A stretch of 41,272 bases of DNA from Bifidobacterium breve (GCA_945870085.1 CAMBQX010000001.1:1-41272); one strand, 5' to 3'. Positions 15,071 to 23,490 are shown, counted from the stretch's first letter. The notes: a model not told the origin generated them from the sequence alone. Translations and numbers: made by a program.

Positions 15071-15886
15071 TCCAGTCTGCTTCAGCGCCGGGATCAGCGC
15101 CGGCCCGGTTGCGCCACTAAGAATCAAGCGAATCGGTGCAATTATCAAGATGACAAGCGCTAAGAGAACCAGCCAAGAAGTAAGTGCCGCAGTGATAAGC
15201 GTCGTGATTGCTGTGGTGATGATGCACACAACATAAAGTGTGCGGGTGCGCTGGACTCCAATTCGAACTGCGAGGGTGTTCTTGCCGGCTTGCTGGTCAC
15301 TTGGTAGATCGCGCAGGTTATTGGTGACAAGAACCGCGCAGGCAAGTGTGCCGACACCGATGGAGGCAATAAATGCCGCGAGGGTAATCGTGCCCGACTG
15401 CACATAGCAGGTTCCTACCACGGGCACCAGGCCGAAAAAGATAAGGACGAACACCTCGCCAAGACCGTGGTAGCCGTATGGTTTTGGCCCACCGGTGTAA
15501 AGCCAGGCGGCGCTCACGCAGGCAAGGCCAACGAGTAGCAGCCACCATGCTTGGGTAGCGATCACCAGTGCCAGCCCGGCAAGGCACGCGATGCCAAACG
15601 CAATAAAAGCGGCTAGGCGCACACTTCTTGGGCTGGCCATACCCTGACCTACCAGCCGAACCGGGCCAACGCGATTGTTATCCGTGCCGCGGATTCCGTC
15701 GCTGTAGTCATTCGCAAAGTTGACACCAATTTGCAGGGCTAATGCGACCACCACCGCCAAGCAGGCACGGCCAATTCGGAGCGAGTCAGCATTGATGGCG
15801 AGGCCGGTACCGACAACCACCGGAGCGATTGCCGCGGGTAAAGTGCGCGGTCGCGAACCTTCGACCCATTGTCCTAGCGTTGCCAT
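15017..15886 (-). CDS. menA: 1,4-dihydroxy-2-naphthoate polyprenyltransferase
   Basis: This integral membrane prenyltransferase joins the polyprenyl tail to dihydroxynaphthoate, giving demethylmenaquinone. The 289-residue protein opens with GQWVEGSRPRTLPAAIAPV, typical of MenA, and has the first Asp-rich motif N59-D-Y-S-D63 followed by GIRGTDN and GPVRLVGQG. The second polar motif lies around NNLRDLPSDQQAGKNTLAVR. About eight to nine helices are visible. ATG 15886 has GGAAGG just upstream. It overlaps the end of menE by 13 bp on the same strand and the small membrane gene by 54 bp on the opposite strand. The tail is probably supplied by the polyprenyl synthase at 38409. Confidence 0.95.
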   Translation of the reverse strand: MATLGQWVEGSRPRTLPAAIAPVVVGTGLAINADSLRIGRACLAVVVALALQIGVNFANDYSDGIRGTDNNRVGPVRLVGQGMASPRSVRLAAFIAFGIACLAGLALVIATQAWWLLLVGLACVSAAWLYTGGPKPYGYHGLGEVFVLIFFGLVPVVGTCYVQSGTITLAAFIASIGVGTLACAVLVTNNLRDLPSDQQAGKNTLAVRIGVQRTRTLYVVCIITTAITTLITAALTSWLVLLALVILIIAPIRLILSGATGPALIPALKQTGLLVLFYGLGLGILIALA

Positions 15887-17082
15887 GGAAGCCTTCCAGA
15901 TTGCATTGCGATCATGCTGATTACTTCGCGATCAACTTTGCCATTTGGCAACATTGGCAGCTCGGTTTGGACGATGACATGACAAGGTACCGCTGCCGGC
16001 CCAAGTCGTTGTTGCACGGTCGCCTTGACGACGGCTTCGATTGTTGAGGTCGAAGAGGTCTCGACGGCGGCGACAATCGCCGTTTCGTCGCTAGGGCCCG
16101 CAATTGGTAACACCAACACGGCCGTGACGTTAGGGATATCGCTGATCACCTGTTCGACCGCACCAGCTGAAACGTTCACGCCATTGATATTTATCACATC
16201 GTCAGCGCGTCCTAGGATCGTGACGAACCCGTCGGCATCGACGGTGCCATGGTCACTGGTGATAAACCCGGCGGCGGTGAAGTGCAGTTTGGTCAATTTC
16301 GGTTCAAGCCGGTAACCGGTTGCCAACATAGGCCCGCTGATTACCAAGGTGCTGGAGGATTCCGAATAATTTTCTACCTTCACTCCACGCAGCGGGCGAC
16401 CGTCAAAAACGCAGCCACCAGATGTCTCAGTCATGCCGTACGAGGTCACCAGGTGAACATGGTTGTCCTGGGCGCTAGCGCGGGTGCTGGCTGCCAAAGG
16501 TCCCGCGCCGATCAAAACCAGCGCACAAGCTTGTAGTGCAGCGACACCTATTTCGTCAGCAAGCAGGCGGCGAAGCTGGGCAGCTACCAGTGAGACGTGG
16601 ATTTGGGCTCCGCTTGCCCTTTCCACAGCGTCCGCAAAAACTGCTGACGTAAATGGCTGCGCACCACCAAGGCTAGCTACCGCAATTGGATCTCGCCCAC
16701 TTTCTAGTGCGCGTACGGCGACATTAAATCCACCCATCGAATGCAATGGAAGCGCTGCAATCCACTGGGCGTTGGCACCGTTGACCACGCTATCTAGCGC
16801 GGTTAGCCCCGCTGCCGTTAGCAACACGCCTTTAGGTTGACCCATCGAGCCGGAGGTGGCCAACACCACTGCGACCTCATCAGACTCAAGGGGCTGGCTT
16901 AGGTCATCGGGTAAACTTGCGGCGCGCAGTCGATCGACATACTCGGTAGAGATGGTCGAACTAACCGCTGGGAGAGGTGTAATTGCCGGGCCGACTCCCG
17001 CAAGAGCCATGCGCAGTGGGTCCAGCAACGCTGTGAGGCCAGCGGGGCCGGGTGGCACTAGAACTGAAGTCAATGGACGCAT
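15874..17082 (-). CDS. menE: o-Succinylbenzoate-CoA ligase
   Basis: MenE activates o-succinylbenzoate as its CoA thioester for MenB. The 402-residue protein is a short member of the AMP-forming ligase family, with phosphate loop TSGSMGQPKG, YGMTETSGG, a hinge DGFVTILGRADDVININGVNVS and a catalytic Lys in LPNGKVDRE near the end. The N-terminal region before the phosphate loop is much shortened, as in other actinobacterial MenE. The frame is open to an ATG at 17121, but ATG 17082 is preferred because TACGCT lies seven bases before it (17090-17095) and the longer N-terminus adds only an Arg/Thr-rich stretch. It overlaps menA downstream and diverges from menB. Confidence 0.92.
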   Translation of the reverse strand: MRPLTSVLVPPGPAGLTALLDPLRMALAGVGPAITPLPAVSSTISTEYVDRLRAASLPDDLSQPLESDEVAVVLATSGSMGQPKGVLLTAAGLTALDSVVNGANAQWIAALPLHSMGGFNVAVRALESGRDPIAVASLGGAQPFTSAVFADAVERASGAQIHVSLVAAQLRRLLADEIGVAALQACALVLIGAGPLAASTRASAQDNHVHLVTSYGMTETSGGCVFDGRPLRGVKVENYSESSSTLVISGPMLATGYRLEPKLTKLHFTAAGFITSDHGTVDADGFVTILGRADDVININGVNVSAGAVEQVISDIPNVTAVLVLPIAGPSDETAIVAAVETSSTSTIEAVVKATVQQRLGPAAVPCHVIVQTELPMLPNGKVDREVISMIAMQSGRLPWQR

Positions 17083-17089
17083 CGCACCG

Positions 17090-17095
17090 AGCGTA
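17090..17095 (-). promoter_or_regulatory. -10 element TACGCT for leaderless menE
   Basis: On the minus strand TACGCT is followed by seven bases and ATG 17082. It favours this start over the ATG at 17121. It lies only 11 bp from the opposed menB -10, so the two divergent promoters cannot easily be occupied together. Confidence 0.55.
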
Positions 17096-17106
17096 GGACG
17101 TCGCGA

Positions 17107-17112
17107 TAGCGT
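17107..17112 (+). promoter_or_regulatory. -10-like element TAGCGT before menB
   Basis: TAGCGT is followed by seven bases and ATG 17120, and there is no Shine-Dalgarno in that gap. It fits TAnnnT at a leaderless offset but is weaker support than the TACGCT cases. Confidence 0.4.
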
Positions 17113-17119
17113 TCCCGAC

Positions 17120-18052
17120 ATGGATACCCGTACCCGATACTTATTGCCCCCGGTGGTACCTGCTGGTTCACCGGCATTGACCGACCCCTCGTACTCATCG
17201 ATTAATCCCGGTTGCCAATGGCGGCAGATCGGTGATTACCGAGATATTCGGCTAGAGGTATCCACTGGGGAAGACGTCGGTATCGCCAAAATAACAATCA
17301 ACAGGCCGGAGAAGCGCAATGCGTTTCGGCCGCCTACCCTCTTTGAACTTAGTGATGCGCTGAATTACGCACGTGATGACGACGCCATCGGTGTCATCAT
17401 CTTGACCGGGCAGGGCGACTGGGCATTTTGCTCCGGCGGAGACCAGATCATTCGCGGTAATGATGGCTACATCGGAGACGATGAAGTCGCGAAGCGCGGG
17501 GTGGGTCGGCTAAATGTCCTGGACCTCCAGGTTCAAATTCGTCGCACGCCGAAGCCGATCATTGCTATGGTCGCCGGCTACGCCATTGGTGGCGGACATG
17601 TGCTGCACGTGGTTTGTGACTTGACCATCGCTGCTGACAACGCGCGATTTGGCCAGACCGGCCCTAAAGTCGGGTCCTTCGATGGCGGGTACGGCTCGGG
17701 CTTGCTCGCGGCAACAATCGGACAAAAGCGGTCACGCGAAGTCTGGTACACCTGCCGCCAATACGGCGCTGAGCAAGCCTATGACTGGGGCTTGGTCAAC
17801 TCGGTGGTTCCTATTGCCGATCTCGAGAGCGAGACCGTTTCCTGGGCGCGCGAGATGCTGGCCATGTCGCCGCTGGCGCTACGGATGCTCAAGGCATCGC
17901 ATAATGCGGCCGATGATGGGCTAGCAGGCGTTCAACAACTAGCTGGCGATGCGACCTTGTTGTTCTACATGACAGCCGAAGCACAAGAGGGTCGCGATGC
18001 CTACAAGGAAAAGCGTGAACCCGACTTCCGGCAATTCCCCAAGCGTCCGTAA
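17120..18052 (+). CDS. menB: 1,4-dihydroxy-2-naphthoyl-CoA synthase
   Basis: MenB closes the second ring of the naphthoquinone from succinylbenzoyl-CoA. The 310-residue crotonase-family protein has NRPEKRNAFRPPT, the oxyanion region WAFCSGGDQ and AGYAIGGGHVLHVVCDLTIA, and the MenB-specific TGPKVGSFDGGYGS. It ends with EGRDAYKEKREPDF...FPKRP, a close match to actinobacterial MenB of about 310-315 residues. The frame is open upstream, but ATG 17120 gives the normal length and has a -10-like TAGCGT seven bases before it. Its ATG shares CATG with an unused ATG of menE on the other strand. menC follows after 6 bp. Confidence 0.95.
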   Translation: MDTRTRYLLPPVVPAGSPALTDPSYSSINPGCQWRQIGDYRDIRLEVSTGEDVGIAKITINRPEKRNAFRPPTLFELSDALNYARDDDAIGVIILTGQGDWAFCSGGDQIIRGNDGYIGDDEVAKRGVGRLNVLDLQVQIRRTPKPIIAMVAGYAIGGGHVLHVVCDLTIAADNARFGQTGPKVGSFDGGYGSGLLAATIGQKRSREVWYTCRQYGAEQAYDWGLVNSVVPIADLESETVSWAREMLAMSPLALRMLKASHNAADDGLAGVQQLAGDATLLFYMTAEAQEGRDAYKEKREPDFRQFPKRP

Positions 18053-18058
18053 CTTCAC

Positions 18059-19078
18059 ATGCCCGATAAAAAATTGCAGGCGCTACTTGATACCGCGGTG
18101 GTTTACGGGCTGCCAATGACACGCGAATTTCGCGGTATCACCAAGCGCGAAGGTGTGTTGATTAAAGGTCCGTCGGGGTGGGGTGAGTTTGCCCCATTTG
18201 ATGACTACACCAACGTTGCAGCATCACGTTGGCTCGACTGCGCGATTGAATCCTCATTTGGGGCATGGCCGGTAAGTAAACGTGAAAACATCAATGTAAA
18301 TGCGATTATTGCTGAGGTTAGCTCGGCCGATGCGGCGGCACTAACGCGCGCTGCGGTAATCGAAAATGGCTGTCAGTGCGTGAAAGTAAAAGTCGGCGGC
18401 ACCTTGGCGGCTGATGAAGCGCGGGTGGCGGCAGTGCGCGATGTTCTCGATACCGCACTCGGTCGAGGAGTCGGATCTATCCGCATTGATGCCAATGGCA
18501 GTTGGTCCGTGCCCGAGGCGGTGAAGGCACTAAGGCGTCTTGCTGAATACGGGCTTGAATATGTTGAGCAGCCGTGTGCTGAACTCGCTGAGATCAAGCA
18601 GGTGCGCAATCAAGTTTCAGTGCCTATTGCAGTCGACGAGGCAATCCGGGGCGCAGCTGCACCTGAAGAGCTCGATTTACGTGGCATCGCCGATTTTGCG
18701 ATCATCAAAGTTGCTCCACTAGGCGGCATTGAAGCCAGCCTGCGCATAGTCGAGCAACTCTCGATGCCGATAGTCATTAGCGGTTCACTTGACTCATCGG
18801 TTGGCCTGGCGGCTTCGACGGCATTGGCCGGAGCCCTCGATATCGCAACGGCCTGCGGACTTGGTACCGGCACGCTACTTGCTGCGGATGTGGTGGATAC
18901 GCCCCTTGTTCCAGTTGGCGGAATGCTCAAAGTTCAAAGAGTTGCCCCGGAGTTAGGCGCGCTGATGCGGGCGCGCGATGAGATAAGCGATGAGCGTGGG
19001 ATTTGGTGGCGGGCCCGCCTTGCCGCTGCCTGGCATGCGGGCGCCGCTAAACGGTCTGGGCATCTACTAGCTAGTTAG
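18059..19078 (+). CDS. menC: o-Succinylbenzoate synthase
   Basis: MenC dehydrates SHCHC to o-succinylbenzoate. The 339-residue enolase-superfamily protein keeps the full catalytic set in the expected order. K109 and K111 lie in VKVKVGG. Metal ligands are D144 (DANGSW), E170 (EQPC) and D193 (VDEAI). The second base is K217 in IIKVAPLGG. A final block ISGSLDSSVGLAAS closes the barrel. It begins 6 bp after menB, so the two are probably one transcript; no separate promoter is obvious. The ATG has no good ribosome-binding site, which suggests coupling to menB translation. Confidence 0.94.
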   Translation: MPDKKLQALLDTAVVYGLPMTREFRGITKREGVLIKGPSGWGEFAPFDDYTNVAASRWLDCAIESSFGAWPVSKRENINVNAIIAEVSSADAAALTRAAVIENGCQCVKVKVGGTLAADEARVAAVRDVLDTALGRGVGSIRIDANGSWSVPEAVKALRRLAEYGLEYVEQPCAELAEIKQVRNQVSVPIAVDEAIRGAAAPEELDLRGIADFAIIKVAPLGGIEASLRIVEQLSMPIVISGSLDSSVGLAASTALAGALDIATACGLGTGTLLAADVVDTPLVPVGGMLKVQRVAPELGALMRARDEISDERGIWWRARLAAAWHAGAAKRSGHLLAS

Positions 19079-19123
19079 TGCCCTGTTCTTCTTACCATCC
19101 TCTCGGCATGAAAGGCTAAGCGC

Positions 19124-20902
19124 GTGAACGCATCAACACTCCAAGCGCGCGTGCTTGTCGATGAGTTGATCAGATGCGGCATTACTGATTTTGTGCTTTG
19201 TCCAGGTTCGCGTTCGGCTCCGCTGGCTTTCGCATTGGCTGCCGCCGAAAAACGTGGCGAAATCTTCTTGCACGTGCGACTAGATGAGCGAAGTGCAGGA
19301 TATCTAGCACTTGGGCTCGGAAAAGTTTCTGGGGTGCCGGCCGTGGTCGTTACCACATCGGGTACGGCAGCTGTAAATTTGCATCCGGCCGTTGTTGAAG
19401 CCGATCACTCGAATATCCCGATGATCACGTTAACGGCGGATAGGCCGCCAGTTTTGCGCGGAGTCGGAGCCAACCAAACTATTGCTCAGGCCGATATTTT
19501 TGGAACCTCGGTCCGACTCGCGGTTGACATGGCAGTGGCCGTATCTGGAGAGCAAGGGATTCGCTACTGGCGTTCCACCATGTCGCGCGTTGTGGCCGCG
19601 TCAACTGATGCGTGGCATCCTGGTCCGGTACATGTGAATATGCCATTTGGCGACCCGTTAGTCCCCGATGTCTTAGACGAAGATGCACCAGCAACGGCAC
19701 TTGGGGGGCGCACTGATGGGCGTGCTGACGGGCGGCCCTGGAGCGCCGATGCCAGGTTTGTTGCCGGCCTGAGCACACCACTTGATGACGTAATAGGTGT
19801 CATCATGGAAGACAATCAATGCCCGGCCCGCGGGATAATCATTGTTGGCGATCACGCCGACTCTGAATTCATGGGCCTGATTGATGACCTCGGTGATGCC
19901 CTTGGCTGGCCGATAATAGGTGAACCAAGCGGCAATGTGTCGGATTGCGATACCTCACTTGCTCACGGGGCTCTGATCCTTGCCGATGCTGATTTCGCGG
20001 CGGCACATGTGCCAGACGTCGTTATAACCGTCGGACGAGTCGGACTAAGTCGTGCGGTGTTGCGCCTGGTCGCGGATTCACCCTTGCATATTGCGGTAGA
20101 TCCGCAAGCGCAGTGGAGTGATCCAACTCGATCGGCAGACATCGTTATCGCGGGAGTGCCATTGCCCCCGGAGAATGCGGTGGCTGACCCTGACTGGCTT
20201 GATGCTTGGCAGCGGGCGGATGTCCTGACCGCCGCAGCGGTTGAAACAGCGCTTTCGGCTTTTGGTGATCAGTTGACCGGCATGCATGTAGCGCGCATTA
20301 CGTGCAGTGCGGTTCCGTCCGCAGGCATGCTATTTCTGGGGGCTTCATCCCAGGTGCGCCATGTTTTCAATCTCGCGTCGACCTTCATTGGCGAAGCCAT
20401 AGTGATGGGTAACCGCGGTACTTCCGGGATTGACGGTACTTTGTCCTCAGCTTGGGGAGCGGCCACGGCACTGCAGCGAGATGATGCAGCTGATGATCCA
20501 ACTTGGGCCATTGCACTTGTAGGAGATCAGACTTTCTTGTATGACAGCAATGCCTTGCTGGTACCGGCAGCTGAAACAAGACCCAATTTGGTGATCGTAG
20601 TTTCTGATAATGATGGCGGCGGCATTTTCTCGCAATTGGAGCAAGGTGAGGCGCGATTCGCTGACTCTTTCGATCGGATATTTGCGGTGCCGCTCGGGGC
20701 TGATGTTGGAGCCATCGCGGCGGCGCTGCAAGTTCCAACCCAGGTGGCACATACTGCGCCCGAACTAATGGCCGCATTGGATACCGCTATTGCCGCTGGG
20801 GGAGTGCAGGTGGTGGTGGCGCGAACCTGTTCGCGAGTTGCTGAAGCGGAAGCTTGGCAAGCGGTGCGTGAAGCTGTACAGGCAGCCCTCGGGTCTGCTT
20901 AA
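19124..20902 (+). CDS. menD: SEPHCHC synthase (2-succinyl-5-enolpyruvyl-6-hydroxy-3-cyclohexene-1-carboxylate synthase)
   Basis: MenD is a thiamine-diphosphate enzyme that adds 2-oxoglutarate to isochorismate, the first committed menaquinone step. The 592-residue protein starts with FVLCPGSRSAPLAFALA and LDERSAGYLALGLGKVSGVP, where the Glu activates ThDP. It continues with TADRPPVLRGVGANQTI and has the C-terminal ThDP site GNRGTSGIDG, LVGDQTFLYDSNAL and DNDGGGIFSQLEQG. GTG 19124 follows GAAAGG at eight bases. A short Asp-Gly-Arg repeat (TDGRADGR) occurs in a surface region near residue 203. It lies 45 bp after menC and converges with menF. Confidence 0.95.
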   Translation: MNASTLQARVLVDELIRCGITDFVLCPGSRSAPLAFALAAAEKRGEIFLHVRLDERSAGYLALGLGKVSGVPAVVVTTSGTAAVNLHPAVVEADHSNIPMITLTADRPPVLRGVGANQTIAQADIFGTSVRLAVDMAVAVSGEQGIRYWRSTMSRVVAASTDAWHPGPVHVNMPFGDPLVPDVLDEDAPATALGGRTDGRADGRPWSADARFVAGLSTPLDDVIGVIMEDNQCPARGIIIVGDHADSEFMGLIDDLGDALGWPIIGEPSGNVSDCDTSLAHGALILADADFAAAHVPDVVITVGRVGLSRAVLRLVADSPLHIAVDPQAQWSDPTRSADIVIAGVPLPPENAVADPDWLDAWQRADVLTAAAVETALSAFGDQLTGMHVARITCSAVPSAGMLFLGASSQVRHVFNLASTFIGEAIVMGNRGTSGIDGTLSSAWGAATALQRDDAADDPTWAIALVGDQTFLYDSNALLVPAAETRPNLVIVVSDNDGGGIFSQLEQGEARFADSFDRIFAVPLGADVGAIAAALQVPTQVAHTAPELMAALDTAIAAGGVQVVVARTCSRVAEAEAWQAVREAVQAALGSA

Positions 20903-20936
20903 GCGTGCAGCACCCCGCCGCTCACGGACCTCAATA

Positions 20937-22226
20937 CTAAATAGCTTCGAGGGCATCCCTGATAGGCACAAGTTTCGCGGCCGATTCGGCCAGCTCGGTA
21001 TCCGGGTGTGAGCCTGCAACAATGCCGCATCCGGCAAATGCACGCACAGTGTTGGTCTCGCTATCAATTTCAGCGCAGCGCAACGCAATTCCGAACTCGC
21101 CGTCACCTTGGGCATCGAACCAACCGACCGGGCCGGCGTAACGACCGCGATCCATGCCCTCAAGTTCGCGAATAACGGACAAAGCTCGCTCAGTCGGAGT
21201 TCCACAGACTGCGGCGGTCGGATGCAACGATGCCGCGAGTGCTAGTACTGATGCGGCGTCGGCCAACCTGCCGGTGATGTCGGTTGCCAGGTGTTGAACA
21301 TTGGCGAGGGCGAGCACATGTGGTCGATCAGGAACAGTTAAGTCGGTGCAGTGCGCCGCAAGTGCTCGCGCTACCGAGTGCACGGCGTATTCATGTTCCT
21401 CAAGATCCTTACCGCTACCGAGTAAGGCCGAGGCGAGGCCGGCATCGGCGGCGGCGTCGCCTTGGCGCCGCACCGTGCCGGCAAGCACCCGACTAGTAAC
21501 TAGATCACCGGTGCGCCGCACGAGTAATTCAGGGGTAGCTCCGACCAGACCAGCGACACTAAATGTCCAGCAAGATGGGTATTTTTCAGCCAGGTTTAGT
21601 AGCAGGTGTCTAATATCAAGTTCGCCTTCAACATGTGCGACCACATCTCGTGCCAAGACCACTTTGTCGAGTTCACCGGCGTTAATCCGCACGATTGCTT
21701 CGGCAACTGACCCTTGCCAGTCTGGGGCGGTCCGTGACCCTTCAGCCCATCGCACTGCTGTCGGCTTCGCGGGTACCGACACCGGCCGCATGGAGTTTCG
21801 CAAACCAGTATCTGCGCGCGGATCGTTCTCAGGGTCAACGACGGTAACCCAGGCCTGGCCACCACGGCGTCCGATGATGATTTTTGGCACGGTGATAATT
21901 GACGTGCCCGGGTTTGGGTCAAAGGCAAATGAGGCAAATGCCACCGGGCCGGTGCCCGGTACGTCGACGGTGTCGTCAATGAATTTCTCGGCGCACCATT
22001 TGGCCCACCAGCGCTGTGCTCGGCTAAAGCGTTCTGGTCCGCTGACCTCGAGTTGCGCGGCCACCCCCCAGCCGATCAAACCTTCACCGCCGCGGACCCA
22101 CGCAACGGGGTTCTCGATCGGCAACCTTGCCAAGAGCTGTTCTGGATCAGGGATGGGCCGAGTACGCACCACAGTGCGTTCGGCCTTCGGGGTGGTGTCC
22201 AGGCGTGACATTGATTCACTGGACAT
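20937..22226 (-). CDS. menF: Isochorismate synthase
   Basis: This enzyme converts chorismate to isochorismate for MenD. The 429-residue protein has the chorismate-binding domain in its C-terminal two thirds: KVVLARDVV, FSVAGLVGATPELLVRR, LAGTVRR, ALANVQHLATDI, HPTAAVCGTPTERAL, YAGPVGWFDAQGDGEFGIALRCAEI, and AGCGIVAGSHPDTELAES. These blocks and the location among men genes favour MenF over the salicylate or anthranilate relatives; an isochorismate source for siderophores cannot be excluded. ATG 22226 is preceded at six bases by TAGAAT, so a leaderless transcript is likely. It is divergent from menG and tail to tail with menD. Confidence 0.92.
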   Translation of the reverse strand: MSSESMSRLDTTPKAERTVVRTRPIPDPEQLLARLPIENPVAWVRGGEGLIGWGVAAQLEVSGPERFSRAQRWWAKWCAEKFIDDTVDVPGTGPVAFASFAFDPNPGTSIITVPKIIIGRRGGQAWVTVVDPENDPRADTGLRNSMRPVSVPAKPTAVRWAEGSRTAPDWQGSVAEAIVRINAGELDKVVLARDVVAHVEGELDIRHLLLNLAEKYPSCWTFSVAGLVGATPELLVRRTGDLVTSRVLAGTVRRQGDAAADAGLASALLGSGKDLEEHEYAVHSVARALAAHCTDLTVPDRPHVLALANVQHLATDITGRLADAASVLALAASLHPTAAVCGTPTERALSVIRELEGMDRGRYAGPVGWFDAQGDGEFGIALRCAEIDSETNTVRAFAGCGIVAGSHPDTELAESAAKLVPIRDALEAI

Positions 22227-22232
22227 AGAGTC

Positions 22233-22238
22233 ATTCTA
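22233..22238 (-). promoter_or_regulatory. -10 element TAGAAT for leaderless menF
   Basis: On the minus strand TAGAAT, one change from TATAAT at the third base, is followed by six bases and ATG 22226. The -35 at 17 bp spacing is weak. This is the best -10 match of the leaderless set. Confidence 0.6.
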
Positions 22239-22286
22239 GATGCCTATGGCACTTGAAGCAGATTCAGTGTCTGAAAGGATGGCGGC

Positions 22287-22997
22287 GTGACGCGAGCGGA
22301 TTTGACCAAAGCCCCAACCGATGTGGCCGCCATGTTCGATGGGGTCGCGAAGCGTTATGACCTAACCAATGATGTATTAGCCCTAGGGCAGACTCGGCGG
22401 TGGCGCAAGGCCGTGGTCGCCGCGGTCGCCCCCCTACCGGGTGAGCAGATCTTGGATCTGGCTGCTGGTACGGGTACCTCAAGTTTGCCATTCGCCCAGG
22501 CCGGGGCTGAGGTTTTTCCTACTGATTTTTCCCTCGGGATGTTAAAGGTGGGCCGCCATCGGCTGCCGCAGTTGCCATTCGTCGGCGGGGATGGCTTGTC
22601 CTTGCCCTATCGCGATGGGGTATTTGATGCGGCCACTATCTCCTTCGGGTTGCGAAATTTGGCTGACTTGACCACCGGGCTGGCGGAGTTGCGTCGGGTG
22701 GTGCGTCCGGGTGGCCGGTTGGTGATCTGTGAGTTTTCGCAGCCGACCTGGCCCCCCTTTCGCACCGTATATTCCGAGTATTTGATGAAAGCTCTACCCG
22801 CGGTGGCGCAGCGGGTGGCCACTAACCCCGAGGCGTACTTGTATCTGGCCGAGTCAATCCGGGCCTGGCCCGACCAGCAGCAGCTCGCGGCGCAATTGCA
22901 AGTGGCGGGCTGGGCGCGGGTGCAGTGGCGCAACCTGTCCGGTGGGATTGTCGCGCTACACCGGGGTGTTAACCCAGGGCCGGATGCCACTGCATGA
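22287..22997 (+). CDS. menG: Demethylmenaquinone methyltransferase
   Basis: The SAM-dependent enzyme (UbiE/MenG) adds the ring methyl group in the last step of menaquinone synthesis. The 236-residue protein has the family N-terminus VAAMFDGVAKRYDLTNDVLALGQ, the SAM loop ILDLAAGTGTSS, GDGLSLPYRDGVFDAATISF and GLRNLADLTTGLAELRRVVRPGG. It continues with CEFSQPTWPPFRTVYSEYLM and a C-terminal GGIVALHRG. GTG 22287 follows GAAAGGA. The gene is divergent from menF and lies 123 bp before nuoA, placing the end of quinone synthesis next to the enzyme that uses it. Confidence 0.95.
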   Translation: MTRADLTKAPTDVAAMFDGVAKRYDLTNDVLALGQTRRWRKAVVAAVAPLPGEQILDLAAGTGTSSLPFAQAGAEVFPTDFSLGMLKVGRHRLPQLPFVGGDGLSLPYRDGVFDAATISFGLRNLADLTTGLAELRRVVRPGGRLVICEFSQPTWPPFRTVYSEYLMKALPAVAQRVATNPEAYLYLAESIRAWPDQQQLAAQLQVAGWARVQWRNLSGGIVALHRGVNPGPDATA

Positions 22998-23013
22998 AGG
23001 GCCGGCGCCGCAC

Positions 23014-23019
23014 TATGCT
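23014..23019 (+). promoter_or_regulatory. Candidate -10 (TATGCT) of the nuo operon promoter
   Basis: TATGCT fits TAnnnT. A start of transcription about seven bases downstream would fall just before the Rex-like dyad at 23029, which would then block the initiating polymerase. The -35 region is not convincing (TGCATG at 17 bp), so the promoter may need an activator or a different sigma factor. Confidence 0.4.
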
Positions 23020-23028
23020 TATGGAGAT

Positions 23029-23044
23029 CGTGAAGGCATTCACA
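23029..23044. promoter_or_regulatory. Rex operator-like inverted repeat upstream of nuoA
   Basis: The 16-bp site CGTGAAGGCATTCACA contains the perfect dyad GTGAA-GGCA-TTCAC. It differs from the Streptomyces Rex operator pattern TGTGAAnnnnTTCACA only at the first base. It lies 77 bp before the nuoA start codon and just after a candidate -10. In Streptomyces Rex is known to control nuo, cydABCD and rex-hem genes, and rex itself is in this window, so control of complex I by NADH/NAD+ is the natural reading. Binding is inferred, not shown. Confidence 0.7.
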
Positions 23045-23120
23045 AACGCACAAGGTTGAGTGCCAGTTTCGATTAAAACGACCATATTAATCGGCAGAAA
23101 CAAGGAGTTGTGAAACAGCG

Positions 23121-23480
23121 GTGAACGTCTACACGCCGATACTGATTCTTGGCATCCTGGCTTTCGGTTTCGCGGTTTTTTCGGTTGGCATAGCTACCTT
23201 CACCGGGCCAAAACGCTATAACCGGGCAAAATACGATGCATATGAATGTGGCATCGAACCCACACCGCAACCGGTGGGTGGTGGCCGCTTCCCCGTGAAG
23301 TACTACCTCACCGCGATGTTGTTCATAGTCTTCGACATTGAAATTGTTTTCCTCTACCCGTGGGCGGTCGCATTCGATCGACTCGCGATCTTTGGCTTAA
23401 TCGAAATGCTCGTATTCATCGTTACTGTTCTCGTTGTCTACGCCTATGTTTGGCGCCGACGCGGGCTCGAGTGGGACTGA
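23121..23480 (+). CDS. nuoA: NADH-quinone oxidoreductase subunit A
   Basis: This small membrane subunit sits at the joint between the peripheral arm and the membrane arm of complex I. The 119-residue protein has three helices (YTPILILGILAFGFAVFSVG, YYLTAMLFIVFDIEIVFLYP, LIEMLVFIVTVLVVYAYVW). The conserved loop YDAYECGIEPTPQPVGG carries the loop Cys, and Asp/Glu residues lie in the second helix. GTG 23121 is the only start giving a full first helix; AAGGAG lies 13 bases upstream, a rather long spacing. It heads the fourteen-gene nuo operon. Confidence 0.95.
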   Translation: MNVYTPILILGILAFGFAVFSVGIATFTGPKRYNRAKYDAYECGIEPTPQPVGGGRFPVKYYLTAMLFIVFDIEIVFLYPWAVAFDRLAIFGLIEMLVFIVTVLVVYAYVWRRRGLEWD

Positions 23481-23490
23481 CGGGAACTCA

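Noticed and set aside
17083..17121. Longer MenE starting at ATG 17121
   Set aside because: The added 13 residues look unlike MenE, no ribosome-binding site precedes it, and TACGCT seven bases before ATG 17082 supports the shorter form.
19700..19740. Short repeat in menD (TDGRADGR)
   Set aside because: Only two copies of a three-residue pattern in frame; probably a flexible surface loop and not a mobile or regulatory repeat.
21301..22239. Long open frame on the plus strand opposite menF (312 codons)
   Set aside because: It is rich in Ser, Arg, Thr and Pro with no domain, and mirrors the codon pattern of menF on the other strand. It is a shadow of a clear gene.
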